Shown: positions 1-14,181, numbered from the stretch's first letter. The stretch is 64,000 nucleotides of DNA from Topomyia yanbarensis (GCF_030247195.1 NC_080672.1:307675115-307739114), one strand, 5' to 3'. Translations and numbers: made by a program. The notes: generated from the letters alone by a model not told the origin.

Positions 1-669
1 TGGCGTAGATTGTATCGCTTATAGAGCAGAAACCTCGGTGTATGTAACTACTTATTTGATCCCTTTTCCAAAAACTCATTTCCGTGACATCTGTGAATAG
101 GCACGATCTTCGCAACCAAGGTTGTCACGGCTGTTCTTCCTTCCTCGATAAACTAAAAACCCTCTAGTCATTGGCATTTCAAAGTTCAGAACCGTTGAAC
201 GTGCCCATTGAAGAAGGAATACCACTGATTTTCTCCTACGCATTTTCTGCCGCTATCTACGTTCAGTTTTAAGACACTTCTTGAAACATTTGATCCCTCA
301 CGACAAGATACACTAGACTAACAGATTCTAAACTGGTTAGCGTTAGAATTTTGGTCCAATCTGTACAATTTTTCACGCAGTTTTGTTTTGTTGGCGTCCA
401 TAAAGTGTAACCACTCAACCAATTGTGATGGAATCTGGCTGATATGAGCCGAAACTATTTTCAGTCTTTTTGTCTCAAACGTTGAAAAGTAGTTTGTGTG
501 TCTACTTTTTATTGAATATAGTCTAGAATCTTCTTGTAGAAATTTCAAAGTTTGTATCATCCTAACAGTAATGCTATTATTAATGCTGTCCAGCCCATAC
601 TGGACCTGTAACGTGTGGTGTTACAGTGTTTGCTGGCTATTTACCAAATAATAATCATTAGTAGTTGAT

Positions 670-814
670 TTGTTTTTGTTGTTCACTGGTATCAGGAATC
701 AGAATATATTGGCTATTGGCTGAATTGGCACATTCCCCATGATATTCGAAGATTTGGGGAACATGTCATTCGAGTCAATAGATTCTGATTCCTGGCCAGT
801 GAACAACAAAAACA
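670..814. mobile_element. Short palindromic MITE
   Basis: A ~40-bp inverted repeat: TTGTTTTTGTTGTTCACTGG and AGGAATCAGAAT on the left are mirrored at 781-814. Between them is a second small hairpin of TTCCCCATGATATTCGAAG type. No clear target duplication. Confidence 0.65.
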
Positions 815-3800
815 AGCCTATACGTAGCGGATCCGTCGACATTTCGACGACATTGTAAAATGATTCAAACAGTGTTCAATTGCTCGACACTTTAGATTTA
901 TGTTTATGCTGCTCCTACGCACGTCGAAATTTTCTTATGCCTCATGAATTACTTTCATACCAATGTTCCATAGTCAATCTTATTGTAACAGATAAAGGCG
1001 TATTCTTGTACCCTACTTATCATAAAAACAAATAAAATTTCACAATAAAGGTCGACATTCTTTAGGATGTCAGGGTCGAATAACTGTGTGAATTTGTCCT
1101 CGCCCACGCCACCAGCATTCCCAGCAATGTGTACAGATCTTAAATGTAACACGTTTTAACGGTGCAGTATTCAAGTAGACCTGCCCCAATTTCCCAGCAA
1201 GCGGTAGCTGTTTTCGGATTACAAAAACACTGCCAGGCAAATGTACAGGGAACAAAGAACATACCGTACTACCTTACCCCTTTCACCTGACCCGGACTCG
1301 TCAAGGACCGCAGGTATACGGAGTTCGCTTACGTCACCAAATTTGGTTACGAAGGAAAATGCAAATAGCGTACCTACTTGTGCCACCATTGATTGCTTTA
1401 TTTATTCTCGTCCTATTTCGGCCGAGGTCGTATAGTGGCCAGGTAAGGTGAAGTGATATTGAAAGTGCCAATACGTGTGCTTCCTCTTGCTGTGGTTATT
1501 GCCCATTTTTATTCGTTTTATTATTGTTTTAAGGCACTTAAACATACTGATCTACCCGGTGAACTTGTGGTGTTTTTTTTTTTTTATTACGAGAGGTGAG
1601 CTTCGGAATCTGTTCCAATCGCGGTTTGGGGTTTACCTACCTTTCCGGCATAAATCAGTTAACATTATTAAAATCAGTGGCACGCCACTGATATTGATAC
1701 AAATTGCTCTGAAACGTGATTCCCGCTTCGAGTGTGAGTGCGAAAAGACAAGAGTTTATGTGGAATTGCGGTTCGCGTAGAATGTTGGGGTGAAGCTGGA
1801 ATGGTTGCGGCTGTGCTCTCTTACATGTGTGTTTGAACAACTGGAGCTCCACTAACTTCATGTAATGATCGGATGAAGGGAACATTTATACGGACGAATG
1901 GGCATCGTTCCTTTGAGGCAGTACCAGAAAGAGTAGAGACAAATAAAACGAATGAAAAATAGTCGTGTCATTTATTATAATGCTTATTCCGTTGTATTTA
2001 TATTTTGCATTTGCACATTTCTGCCTCGATTCATTCGCCGATCATTTGAACGACATTCTCAAAGCCATGCAGTGTTAAACAGACAAGTGTGTTTTTTCAA
2101 CAAGTGAAGATTTTCTACAGCAAAACAGTGGAGATGCAGACTCAGTGAAACAAAGCAAAAAGTGAATCCAGAACGGAGTTATTTCAATTAATTGAACTGG
2201 ACTCGTTGTGTTCTCCAGTGTTATTGTCAGCATCGTAAAAAGTAACGTTTTGCGACAACCAAACACCTATAATTGCCATCGAAGTGATTCCACTGTTTGC
2301 GTCATGCAACGACGTACGCCAGCATCGTCCCAACAAAGTAAAGGTAAATAAATATCTGTTGGTATAGGGAGCATTTAATGCAACATGTTCGCGTGCAAAG
2401 ACGGGCCAGTTTGGCATTTTATGACCTGTAATGTACGTATTGATATAAGGGTGGAAATGTTGGTGGTGAACGCACTATTGCATTTGGCTTTGTAGGTTAA
2501 TTTTATTTCTAGCGGCAAGCAATTAGCTAGAGATTACTTTATAAAACAAGATATTTAAAATTAAGAGCATTAGTGGTCTAAATCAAGAGCAGAAAAGATA
2601 GTAAAAATTATAGCACTCGAATTACCAGCCTAAGTGTATTCTACTTCAATTCGGTTATGTCTCTGACATTACCTACCTACCCATCTTTTTATTTTTATGA
2701 TCTAGTACGTACGGATGAATTGTATAAATGCTTTTTTGATTAGGTGGAAATAAGGTTTCTAAATTTATTTAACTGATATGTTTCCCATCTTTCTGTGTGT
2801 TGACAGAAGAAATGGTTTTTGTGATATAATACGTACTAGCCAACGTTCAACTACTATAACTTGTTTTAGAGGCATTTTTAATAGAAATTTTTTTTCAGCA
2901 GTTAAGCACTTGCTGGGATACGCTGTTATGTATTACGTTGCGTATTACAAGGAAACTGTGGTCTCTGGAATTGAAATTGTAAAAAGTAGAGTTTTCCTTA
3001 CTAATTTCCTTGCAATTTTCAAACGTATTGCAAGACGCCAGACCATAACCTATCAAACTCAAATTTTGCGTAGCTATTTGGGACCCAAAACAAACATTGT
3101 TCTGAAATAGTAACCATGTCGCCCCACCCTAATGTAGAGTACGTAATTATCATGTAAATAATACTTACACCTCCCACATAGCCCAAGGCTACGGGTCTTC
3201 ATTGGTGCGAGGGACAGCGAATAGGATCATAACTCTTAACAAAATACTTCACTCGGTACATAGAATGTCGCTACAATGATGCCAGCAATATTCATTAAAG
3301 CAGCACAAAAACTAGACTTGCTATGTCAACCGCACTTTTTTGTAATGTACGGTAAAATGAGGTGCCCGTTTCTTACGCTGTTTTATAGGGAAAATTGAGT
3401 TAAATAATATGGTATACCATTGGATATAAATTACACAGTAGGGAAAGTTATGAATAGTTTAAAGTGAGTGAAAGAGGAACTTGAAATAAACTGATCGGAA
3501 AACTAGGCAATTGAATGTCGTTAAAAGAAAAAAAGTGACTAGTCGAAATAGAGAAAAAGGAAAAACTATGGTATAATGTATACACATTAGACCGGCAACC
3601 ATTTTGACCTTTTTTTAGGAACACTGCTAATTCAAATGATAATTGGATGCAAAAATCATATGCAAAATATGAGCTTTTACCGATAGCTCTAGTTCACCCA
3701 CAAGAGGTTTCAAGATTCTATAGTAATATATATGGAAACTAGGAAATAAAGACCTAAAATCAAATTAAAAAAATCCACAGTAACTTTGCATACCTCAAAA

Positions 3801-4119
3801 CTTTTTGTCACATAGCTTATTTTATAACGAACAGCTTAATTGAAGGTTGTATACTGATTGGAAGTTCCCCGACAAAGTTGTTTAACTTTCAAGACCAACC
3901 GATTTTTTTTTAAATTACCTATTCTAAGCATGTACGAGAAAGAGAGGCAACACACAACTTTATACGAGAATATCTAAATCATTTATTGGAGGCGTTTCGA
4001 ATTCCTCTCATCAAAATCCGGCAGTTAACGGACTAAGCTAGCGCCGGATTGACGCTAGCTCTAAAAACGAAAACACGATTTGTATTTCTGAGCAAACCTC
4101 TAGTCCTACGTGATATCCA

Positions 4120-4760
4120 CCTTTCCCATAGGTCGCTATTGATTTTGTTATTGATCGGACTCCTGGTTCCGGAGATACGGGTTGAAAAGTACTATCACAC
4201 AGCAAATTCGCATATAAACTGGTACCAACATGATGTCCAAATGATGCAATACATATTAAAATGTGCACAACATTACTTGGATTTGCGTATCTAGATCACT
4301 AATGACCCATCGAAGTCACCTTGACCATATTGGCCACCTATGACGGTTCTTGATGCCTCCGGTAAACTTGCTAACTCCTTTAGTTAATGTCATAACTTGT
4401 CATGTCATAGCTAACTCATAATGACTTTCGGTTCCGGAAGTACCGAGTAATGAATACGAATACACAGCAAATCCCGATTGTAACGTATACTGCGATGAAT
4501 CTAAAAAGGTGAAAAATTTTCGAAAATGTGACCACAACTGCTTGGATTTGTAGTTCCAGATCACTAATAGTCATTCAAAGTCACATAGAAAACTTCTATT
4601 CAAACCGATACCGCAATGATTACAATAAGGAATTGTTTTAGCTGAAATGGGAGACAAACATTTTGCATTTGTAGTTCTCGGTTACTGACGCCCCGTCGAA
4701 GTTGTGTTGACCACATTGACCACCATAGACGTGCCCGGGAAAAGTGACCCTCTTTCAAAA
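4120..4760. repeat. Degenerate tandem repeat, units of roughly 200-300 bp
   Basis: Blocks recur in order: GGTTCCGGA(G/A)(A)TAC, ACACAGCAAAT, CTTGGATTTG then AGATCACTAAT, and CGAAGTCA(C)...TTGACCA. Three decayed units are visible (4155-4380, 4430-4590, 4600-4740). The preceding 4040-4062 is a palindrome around GCTAGCG. Confidence 0.55.
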
Positions 4761-5038
4761 CTTAAGTCAGTGTAGTGGGCAAAAAACGATTTCTGTTTTA
4801 TTTACTAAATTGTTAGTGTTGAACCTCTAGAATAGTCTCTCGCAATCTCTGTTATCACGCTGAACTTTTGTTTCAAACAACCCTGCGTTCCTAGCGCGTA
4901 TTTGCCGTAACACATGCAGATTTCCATCTATCGGCAACATTTATAGCATTTTTCTCGAAACCGCATTTTTCAAATTGTTGGACACGATAAATCAAAAACT
5001 ATTCAACAGATTGACTTGATTTTTTTACGACTGCTAAA

Positions 5039-5515
5039 CAGGCATTGTAATTCTCTTTCACTCACGCGAGAAGCAGCTTATCCGATGTTCAACTTTTCCG
5101 AGATAAGATGAGTCGCAAAATTCTTCGTCTCCACAAATAGCGTGAAAATAATTTTCCGGATAAAATTTATTTGATTTTTTCCTTCTCACCGGAGAAGACG
5201 ATAATCTTGAAAATCAATAAAAGCGTCAAAATATATACTTAATTTCAAAGAAAAGTGGCAAAGAAGTATAATTGACTTGTTTTTTCGTGTTTTGGAATAG
5301 CGACAGCAAGGCAGCGAGCGCAAAAAGGATACCGTGATAAACTCATTCGCTCATTCTCCAATAGTTTTATTTATCCGGAGAAATAACACGTTGTATTTAT
5401 CCGGAGAAGTTGTGTGAGTGCCAGTAACTTTTCGTGTGAAAATGTGAGTTTTAATTGTCACAGTAGTAAATTATCCGGACGCATTTACTCATGTGAGTGA
5501 TAAATGCAATACCTG
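5039..5515. mobile_element. hAT-like MITE, 8-bp target duplication CTGCTAAA
   Basis: Terminal inverted repeats start CAGGCATTG and CAGGTATTG and continue through a CACTCAC(G/A)(C/T)GAG block on both sides. CTGCTAAA flanks at 5031-5038 and 5516-5523. The interior (477 bp) repeats TATCCGGA several times in both orientations. Non-coding. Confidence 0.85.
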
Positions 5516-6174
5516 CTGCTAAATATGTGTAGCCAACCGATGAACTACGGAATTCTATTGTAGTGAACGAATTCTACACTAAAATATGAGATTTTTCGGT
5601 TTTCATGAAGCCATTTTCCGAAATTCAGACTTTTTCCATTTTTTTTTGGTTCATCGAGTAACTATAAGTCTAAGCTTTAAAATTTTTACTAAATTTCTTA
5701 TTTCAGACAATTGTATCAAGAGTTATCATGTCCGTCGTGGCGCTCCTCGACATGGAAATGGTTGGACATCTACTCTTGGCACGCTCGTATGTGTGGCTCT
5801 GCGTGACTGAAAAATACTTTTTTTCGTGCATATTGAATGTATAAATATATCCTTACATTATATAAGAGGTACATTGTTACCTTACCTTCGAAGTTGTATA
5901 ACAAAATTACTTTCGGTTTGTCTAGTCTACTCTACAGCCAATACATGTAGAGGTCCTGGAAAATTGCAGACGTTCGCCTACAATTTTTCTTGTCAATATT
6001 AATGTGTGTGGCACATGTGATATGTGATACAATCATTAAAGCGGCCAGGCCAACTGTGCAGCGTACAAAAAGAAGATGATTCAAAATTTTACAGCAATCA
6101 AATTAATTATTCAATGAAGAATTTAATAAGCGCATTATTTTGAACCTTGAGTAAGGAAGAAACGTGGACAAACG

Positions 6175-6331
6175 TCCCGTTCAGAAATACCTAACAAAAA
6201 ATAAATCAAAACTGGCTTTGTTAGTTGTTATAAATTTCTGTTATTTTAACTTTTTACGAGACCTTATTTATAACACAATATGTTACGAAAATTGCATTCT
6301 GTTATAATCTTGTTATTTCATTCTGAACGGG
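6175..6331. mobile_element. MITE with CCCGTTCAGAA termini
   Basis: CCCGTTCAGAAATACCTAACA at the left faces the reverse complement CCCGTTCAGAATGAAATAACA at the right. 157 bp, AT-rich interior, no clear target duplication. Confidence 0.6.
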
Positions 6332-7059
6332 GTACCGACCGTTTCAATTTGATGGGGGTTTGATAAATCGTTGGAAGTGACGTGGCTAAGAGAGTTAATG
6401 TCACTCCTTTAGTCCTTTCCTGGGATAAATTTCAAATTCTTTAAATTGCATGAAACGCCGAGATTTTATGTTGGCCCGAAAAAAATAATTTGAGCAAAAC
6501 CGACTTTTTGGGACTTACAATACTGCTACGGTGAAAATTATGGTTTTGTTACTGTACATTTCTATTCGGGTAACGAAACGTAGCGTTGATGTTGTGACAC
6601 CAGTTTTAGAGGAGTTTCCAAGTTTTCAACTTAGTCCATCCTTCGGCGCGTGGGTGTTTATTCTTTGTTATATCGCTCCCTAAGAAGATAATTGTGAAAA
6701 AACTATTTGTGTTGAAGGGCACAATATCTACTTCGATTACGTTTCAACTTCATCTTAGCTACATTAGCCATACGTCTTGATGGTCCTATAGACGTAAAGT
6801 TCAGAAGTGGAAACACTACTCACTTTTACGTACTTGTTTCAAAATATTCTCACTTACCCACATTTGGCTAAACATTTGACAAAAGTCAAGCTTTTTTTGT
6901 AAAGATAGAATGACTTTTAACGGAAATAGCTTCATTTTGAGCAAAGGATCTAACTGCATAGCTACCCAAAGCTAGAAATATTGAAAAAAATCAATAAATG
7001 TTTCTTTCTTTGTTATTTCTTTCTCAGCGACAAGCAAAAGAACTTGAAAAAATGCAATC

Positions 7060-7620
7060 GAAATACAGTAGAAATGCCCACGCGAATGAAAGAATGCACT
7101 CAATACAATACAAACGTTCGAGCCTACCGTGATAATACAAACCCGGTCCCAAACGCGATCATTCACGCACACCTACACCCATGATTTTGTAATCATTCAA
7201 ACGTCCTAGTGATTAAATCAACGTGGTATACCTTACGAATTTATAAACGCGTTCGCATGTGCCAATATACAAACGCCCGCTCACGCGTGGTCATGAAACT
7301 CGTCCGGGAGCTCCCACTCTAAAACACGGAACTTATATACACTAGAAAACAAGTCTTCAGGTGCCATAGTTTTAGTCCTCAGTGAGATCGGGATGCTCAT
7401 TTTCTTCCTTTATTTGAACCGTGCACTTGAAATTAAACATCAGAACAACGGCCCGAACATACATTCAGAAGTCCACGCGAATATGCAAACTGATACACGG
7501 TTAAATATTCGACTTCAAACTCGCGAGGTTATAAACATGTTTGCATACGATAGAGTTATAGACATAAAAACGCTGACGCGATCAAACACGTTTGCATTGA
7601 AACGCTCGTGTCTTTTGCGA
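7060..7620. repeat. Dispersed repeat rich in ACGCGATC/ACAAACGC words, copy 1
   Basis: Shares ordered blocks with 44870-45490 and 35630-35760: CGCGATCATTCA, ATACAAACGC, TACACTAGA(A)AACA, GTGCACTTGAAATTAAACATCAG and GATC(A/G)AACACGTT. No ends or coding capacity found. Confidence 0.5.
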
Positions 7621-7872
7621 TAATGCAAAATCTGATCACACAATCGATCATGCCTCCACATTTGGTTTTAGCAGCCTTGGTTCATGTCGTCAATCTCGGT
7701 GCAAAAAATCAATTTTTTTTAAGCAGGATACTTCTAACGTTTCAATACAGAAATCCGGTTCAATATTTTCTGCTAGGATTGTTTCCTACTCTCTAAATGC
7801 GAATATCTTTCGTTGTACTGAAGTAAATCTCAATATTTTTGCGCTATATGGTAGGAAATATTTGCAGCGCTG

Positions 7873-9289
7873 CACTATGGGGTGGCTAGAACAAAAAGTT
7901 GGACAAAATAGGGAAAAACTTTTTCTAACTTTTTAATCAAACTATATTTTTTAAACATTCTTCAATATTTTCTACATCGTGTACCATGGAAATGAAAACT
8001 AAAAACTTTGATCTAAATTTGTGGCACACGGTCAAACATTATTAAAAATAAACACGTTTTTTTCTACTAAATCAGGCAATAGGAAACAGTTTCTACTGAA
8101 ATTGAACAGTACAATCAATGTAGTATTATTATACCAGGATACGTTGCTAATGACCTATTCTAACTATTCTAATGCTGGATATATCGAAATAAAAAAAGTC
8201 AAACTATTTTGTTTTGGCAAAAAAGGTAATTGTTTGTTATGTGATTTTAGTACTATTTCTCAATTGAAAAATTTATCAAATTAAGTCTAATTAAGATAAA
8301 AGGTTGAAAGCATTCGAAACTATCGGCTATTGTCAGTCCATCGCAGGTGGATACTCATCCGACCGCGTCCGACCGTTGGTTTGAGAGCAATTTGAAAATT
8401 GTAGTTTTTACATAATTTTGGTGCTTTTTATAAAACATTATCAGCAACTATAAGTCTTATTTAACTGAATCGCCTGCTAAGATTTCTTATCAGTTTCGTA
8501 AATTGTTTACCGTTTATAATAGTCATAAATTTTCGATGACAAATCCTCACCTCCCTCCCTCCTCACCTTTTCAAACCAGCGGTAGAACTTGTAGATGAGG
8601 AACAAAGAGTCATCGAGGAATGTTAACGTTACACACTTTTCTTCAGTATACAGTAGCACTTCCGAAAAAAAAATTATTGCTTTTGTTCATAGTTGATAAA
8701 CTGAAAGTGTTTTTTTCTTGAATTTACTATTTACCAAGAGAATGAGATTCTCCTAGTAATTTTTTATCCATGTCGACACAAATATTTTCTTTGGGCGGTC
8801 ATTTACATCCACACCTCAATCTTTGAACAAAACATACATACACAATGACGAACAGCATTATTGTGACTGTAATATTAATTGCATGCATACAAAGCAGCAG
8901 TTTCTGTAGTAATCAGTTAAATATCGTCTCCTTTAAAAATATTACTTTTTGCTTTGAGAAAAATATCATAACAAGTTTTGGAATGATCATCAATAAAACA
9001 AGGTAACTTATGTATTGTCTCCAATGAACAAATATAATCTAGAAAGTTGTATTTGTTAGAAAATCGTCCTTCGAATGTTACTATAGCCACCATTCACAAT
9101 GGTTTCATTTAGATTGAGTTTTTGAAGAAATATTAGAAGAAAACAAATTTCGCACTGTTAGGTGGATTTTTTATGAGAAATGTGCACAAGATCAAATATT
9201 TAAGCTTCTCTTGAATTATAATTGCAAAATAATATATAGAACAGCAGAAAATAATTTTGTCCATGTTTTCGGCCTAGTTACCCCATAGT
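7873..9289. mobile_element. Non-autonomous DNA element with CACTATGGGGT termini
   Basis: Left CACTATGGGGTGGCTAG and right (reverse complement) CACTATGGGGTAACTAG start inverted repeats that run on to a shared GGACAAAAT about 37 bp in. GCGCTG flanks at 7867-7872 and 9290-9295; a full 8-bp duplication is not intact. The 87-codon frame at 8021-8284 inside it is AT-rich and shows no domain. Confidence 0.7.
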
Positions 9290-10183
9290 GCGCTGTGTTG
9301 TATTCAATTCCATAAAATGTACGAGTACTATGAATAACAAAGATGATGAATTTTATGAAATTAGTAATTGGGGTAGTGGTATATTATCTATAACCACAGA
9401 GAACAGAAATATAAGCTAGCACTTTTTTTTGGAAAATCTGTGTAAACATTCGAATAAAAATAGGTTTCCAGATCATGGACGCCATCGTATGATTTGTGAA
9501 ACGAATCATTCTACATTTTCATCCGATCAAACCGAACGTGAACATCACACACATGAAATCACCTTATCAGTCGTTAGAAGAAGAGCTCTTAGAATTACCC
9601 TCGCATGGAATTACTATGCGAAACCTAACAACTGGTATTGACTGGTTTCACATTAAACATTCCGTTGCCACGATATGTTAAGTGCACGATGAAATTAAAA
9701 TCTGCAATCAGTAATCAGTTGAATAACATGAAATAATAGATTGTGTATAGCTGAAATTGTATTTCATCATATTTTCAAGTTTATGTTTTAGTTTGACTGC
9801 ACTGCTGATTCTTTCTTGTGTGCTGGGTGCAGAAAAATTGTTTTGATTGTGGTAGTGTTTCTAAAGTTAACATGGTGAAAAATCATATTTTGAAATCACG
9901 TATTATAACACTGGGCATATCCTAGCGTTTAACGAGTGCCTTTCTAGTGGATTAATCATAAATGGATTCTCCAACTAAAATAAAGGCGATCTGTCAGTAA
10001 TTTTATTTTAACCAATAGTTGAATTTAGCCGATAGTTGTGCATGAATATGTTCATAACTGATGAAGAATACAACTTGAACTTATTCTTGTACACTTTTTT
10101 CAGGCATATCTATATTATCTTATATGCTTGGTTCAACACCAAAAGGTTTGAAATAGGGCCAGAATAGATTCTCCTGTCATAAT

Positions 10184-10746
10184 CAGGGATGCCAAAGGTA
10201 CTGGTAAAATACATTTTTTTCGGTATATTTACATTTTCACAAGCCGTACAGCCCGCTACAGCGACGCATCACTACAGCTCTTGCCAGAACGGTAGCCAAA
10301 CCGAGTACATTTTCCCGTAGAGCAGTAGAATACATTTTTGTTTTGCTGCTGTACTCCGACTGCTCGGTGAGAGTGTGGCGTAGTAAAGTTTGTTCTCTCG
10401 CTTTGTACATTTTTATCTGCATAGTCAAAGGGAGAGGCCCGCACACGAAAGCGATGATGCCGGTCGTGGCGTAAACGAACCGCATTTATTGTCGTCGTTT
10501 GTGATTGAAAATATTGAATAGATTAACACTATTAAAAAGTGTAAAATAAGGAAAGAGAATCTGTGCCGCTCGCGTCTGGTGGCTGTACTGGGGGCAGTAT
10601 TTCTTTGTCATGTTACTGCTTTGCTTACAGACTGCCGTACAGCGCTGGGCGTCCTGCAATAGCGAACGACAGCACCGTCGAAAGAGAAATGAGAATGTAG
10701 GCAGAAAAATTACAGCCGCAGAAAAGGTAGGCATTTTGCATCCTTG
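10184..10746. mobile_element. hAT-like MITE, 8-bp target duplication GTCATAAT
   Basis: The ends are CAGGGATGCCAAA and (reverse complement) CAAGGATGCAAAA. GTCATAAT stands at 10176-10183 and 10747-10754. The interior is GC-richer than the flanks, which creates long chance reading frames on the minus strand; none resembles a protein. 563 bp, non-autonomous. Confidence 0.85.
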
Positions 10747-11639
10747 GTCATAATAGAGGCATCACCTTATACGATCTTGCGGGACATGTCGAAAAATCCA
10801 TAGTAGCGCAGTTTGCCCGTTGCCTGGTAGCTATTTGCTTAAGATCGACACTCATAAGGACTATACTTCACTGCCCTAACGGTTGATTCAGTGAGTTCGT
10901 AATGTTTTTTCCTTGTTAGAAGTTTAATCAAAAGAATATGAGATAAATGATGGATTTCCCTAGGTAGAAGAAAGTTACTGACGAGATCGGTTAAAGGCAC
11001 CTGCTTCCACGGAATAAGAAATTAATCAAGCAACGTCAAATAGAACGATTAGCTTTTATAGTCGCTCTCGTCGAAAACTTAATAAACTCGTGAGAAAAAA
11101 AATGCGCCATTGAAGCCGACCTGCGCTCACATTCCCACTATGGCCTCGATTGCAATCGATTTTTAACACTTTATTGCGTTTTATATTTTCAACTCTTTAT
11201 ATAAAATATTCTGCTCTCGATTTCATCCCATGTCATCTTTTTATGTTAATGCATTCGCAAAAAGTGAAAAAGGCTTGTGGTTGTTCACGAAATAAAAAAT
11301 ATGAAGTGAGCATGTGATATGCGAATAAAACAGTACAGGTTCCTTTCTTGCACTCGAAAAAAAAGACATGGACATCGAAGCTCGCAACACAGCGGTTGCA
11401 GCGTACTACACAGCAATCACTGTCATATGGGTATTGGGTACACGTATCATACAAGACGGAAACCTCCCGTTTGGAACGAGGGGACCTCAAAAAGATTCTC
11501 GTATTTATACGAGTAGTTTAATGTTTTGCTGAATATTTCGGCACTTTTTTGAAAAAATAAATGTGGAACACACCTGTAGTTAGTTGGGGTTTTAGGATTT
11601 ACAATATGAACATAACTTTGGGCACCCCTGGGCAGCAAT

Positions 11640-12090
11640 TTATCCCGAGCGGCGGAGATTGCGGCTTTTGCCGGTACCGGTCGGAGCTGTTGACGGTGGT
11701 TGAACGAGATGGCGGGTATTAAACTGCTCCAGGAACGCGTAAAAATGCTGCTCATCAAGTTGTTATACCAGCCACCGACAACGACCAGTAGAGGTAGGTT
11801 GATGACGTGTGCGGAAAATGCTAAGCCACAGCAGCAGCAGCATACATGCCGCTGCGATGGAACCACTCTCGCTCTGGTTTTACGCGCACAAGGCACGTAC
11901 AATGATATGCCTTTTGGGGACCGGCTGCTGTCTGATGCATTTGATCGTGGCCGCTAGCATAACAATCTCATGCATTATTATCTCTTGCTATACAACTACT
12001 GCGATGGCCGTACCCGGTATGAATGTGACGCGGTATTTTCACGGGTTTGGGGGATTAACAGATGATCCGACACGTTTTTGGCAGCAATGA
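11640..12090 (+). other. GC-richer island with possible exon(s), unknown product
   Basis: This block stands out from its AT-rich surroundings, with a CAG run (11830-11842) and several open frames. Two plus-strand readings could be exons. One is MAGIKLLQERVKMLLIKLLY... from 11709, ending at AGAG|GTAGGT. The other is a frame ending at 12090 whose inner part (LLGTGCCLMHLIVAASITISCIIISC) is a strong hydrophobic segment that could be a signal or membrane helix. A minus-strand frame also crosses it. No terminal inverted repeat or target duplication was found, so it is not obviously a MITE. No family recognised. Confidence 0.3.
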
Positions 12091-12469
12091 AATTTTTATT
12101 GTCAAACTTCAAAGAAAAACGCTCACCTGCTATGTAGAGGGAAACATATGAAAACTATTCAGCTCTACGGGATGGTATTTTGGTCACGGCATATTTACGG
12201 CAATATCTTTAGTAAGCTTTCAAAAGATTCCAGTTTTAACTAGGTTGTGCAACGTGGTCACTTTTCAGAACAACGTTTTTTTGTTTCTCCTAGGAGTCTT
12301 AAGTAACTATGCCGAAAATTCGGGTCAATTGGTTATAATCTGGCATCCCGCACTAAATTTGAAATTAGTATGGAAAATAGCTTGGGGAAACCTACTTTGC
12401 GTTTTTATTTTCTAGCAGCCAGAGATTATATCTATTTAGGTCTTAAAAATATAGTATATTGGCGATTTT

Positions 12470-14181
12470 GGGTGTACCCCATTAGGCATAAATACGTTAG
12501 GCATACGGACGTTTGGCATACGTACGTTAGGCATAATGGACGTTAAGCATAAAGACGTGTGGTATAATGGACGTTAGGCATAATATACGTTAGGCATAAT
12601 GAACGTTTGGCATAATGGACGATTGGCAGAATGGACGTTAGGCATAAATTATCATGTTGAAGTATCCTTTACGAAAATAACTTTTTGGTGGTGACAGGTG
12701 GTAAGAGCGCAAATGTTTGAATTTTTTTGATGATGTAGAATTACTCTGAAAGCTGATAGAACTCGATCAACATTTTATTCTATTGTAAATACCTCAAAAA
12801 AGCTTAACTCATATAAAAGATGCAGAACGAAAGCACATCGAATGAACGAATATACAAATAACACATCTCTAATGTAGGCTTAACTTGTTTAAAATCGGTC
12901 TATTTTGAATTAATGCATGAATAACGCACATCAACCCCTTCATGCCCATAATTTTTGTAATCAATAACGTTTTCAAAATGCTAAAACTTTTGATTTAGGC
13001 AGAATTCACTCAAAAAAAAACAAGTAAGACCAGTAACTGGTACTATTATAACTTAGAACTAAAGTTATTGCTATTAGTCTGATATAACTCTGTTAGAGCA
13101 GTACTACCAGAGATATTTACAGTTAGCGTTGATAAATGAAATTTTGATATATCTTCATTTTGTCCATTATTGTTGAAAACTGATAAAACGTATCAATTTG
13201 GACCGTCTTCGACTATTTTTCCTAGCATTTAGAATATTGAAAATTTTATAGGAGAATTGTGTTGAGCACCGGAAGGTAAATATTGAGCAGCTTCCAGCAC
13301 TGCGAAAGAAGCATCTTTATAAGCGGGTTTTTCGTCTTTCTTGAACTCTATGATAAAAGTTGGGCATGTAAGGGTTTACTTAGATTAGTTTTCATGCATG
13401 TAAGATGAAATTGTCCAAGAAGAATATATATAACCTTGGAGAACAGCTCACGAAAGAAAGAATGATTCATTTTATTATGCATTCAACGAATATACGAATA
13501 TTGCTGGTTCTATATTGATTGTCTCCCATATTCTTAAGCACAATGATTGTATTCTCGAGGCCATCACAAATAGAACTACGGAAACTCTTTGATATGAGAG
13601 AAAGTTTAATCCCGTACTGTGACGAGTTACCAAAACGAAAAAGGTATCGTCACAAACGTAGACTCCGTAGCCTAATGTTGATCCTTTACATGACACTGCC
13701 AGTTTCCATAGGATCCAAAACTTAATGTCGGTTAATTATTTTCTTTTTCTTTTTTAATATTTGCATGCAACTGTATTAGTAACAAATCTAAGAGGCTTGA
13801 AATGTGCTTGTATCAAAACTGTTCACTTAAATGAAGGGATATTTTCTTCGTCTCGTCTTCAGAAAAAATAGAAAAAACTACACTTCCAAGGGTTAAATAT
13901 CTCGCTAAAGTTTTGCGAAGGTATGGTATAGCAAAGTGTCCTTTTTTCCAATCTGACAAAAACAAGCGAAATCTTTATAATAACGAAAGCCTTGCGATTA
14001 TTTTTTTATTTTTGTGAATTATGCCTATCGTCCATTATGTCTAACGTACATTATTCCAATCGTCCATTATGCCTAAAGTATATTATGCCAATCGTCCATT
14101 ATGCCTAACGTCCATTATGCCTAACGTACTTATGCCTAACGTATGTATGCCTAACGTATTTATGCCAAACGTCGCGCACCC
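12470..14181. mobile_element. Fold-back element FB-1, 9-bp target duplication GGCGATTTT
   Basis: The ends are GGGTGTACCCC and (reverse complement) GGGTGCGCGAC. Each leads into an array of a ~16-nt cassette of the type GGCATAATGGACGTTT: left array about 12478-12650, right array inverted about 14020-14175. GGCGATTTT flanks exactly at 12461-12469 and 14182-14190. The interior (about 1.4 kb) has no credible coding sequence. The duplication length fits Mutator-like or other 9-bp-duplication DNA transposons; the superfamily is inference. Confidence 0.9.

Larger units (their letters stand above)
1..5030. other. No gene seen; AT-rich with scattered repeats
   Basis: Apart from the MITE at 670-814, the repeat at 4120-4760 and weak copies of the GATCGGAAAACTAG family (2505-2600, 3430-3510), I see no coding exon, RNA gene or clear element. 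The 101- and 110-codon frames at 1475 and 2778 are AT-rich and domain-free. Confidence 0.5.

Noticed and set aside
10237..10734. Several 60-80-codon minus-strand frames
   Set aside because: They lie inside the MITE at 10184-10746 and exist because it is GC-richer than its flanks.
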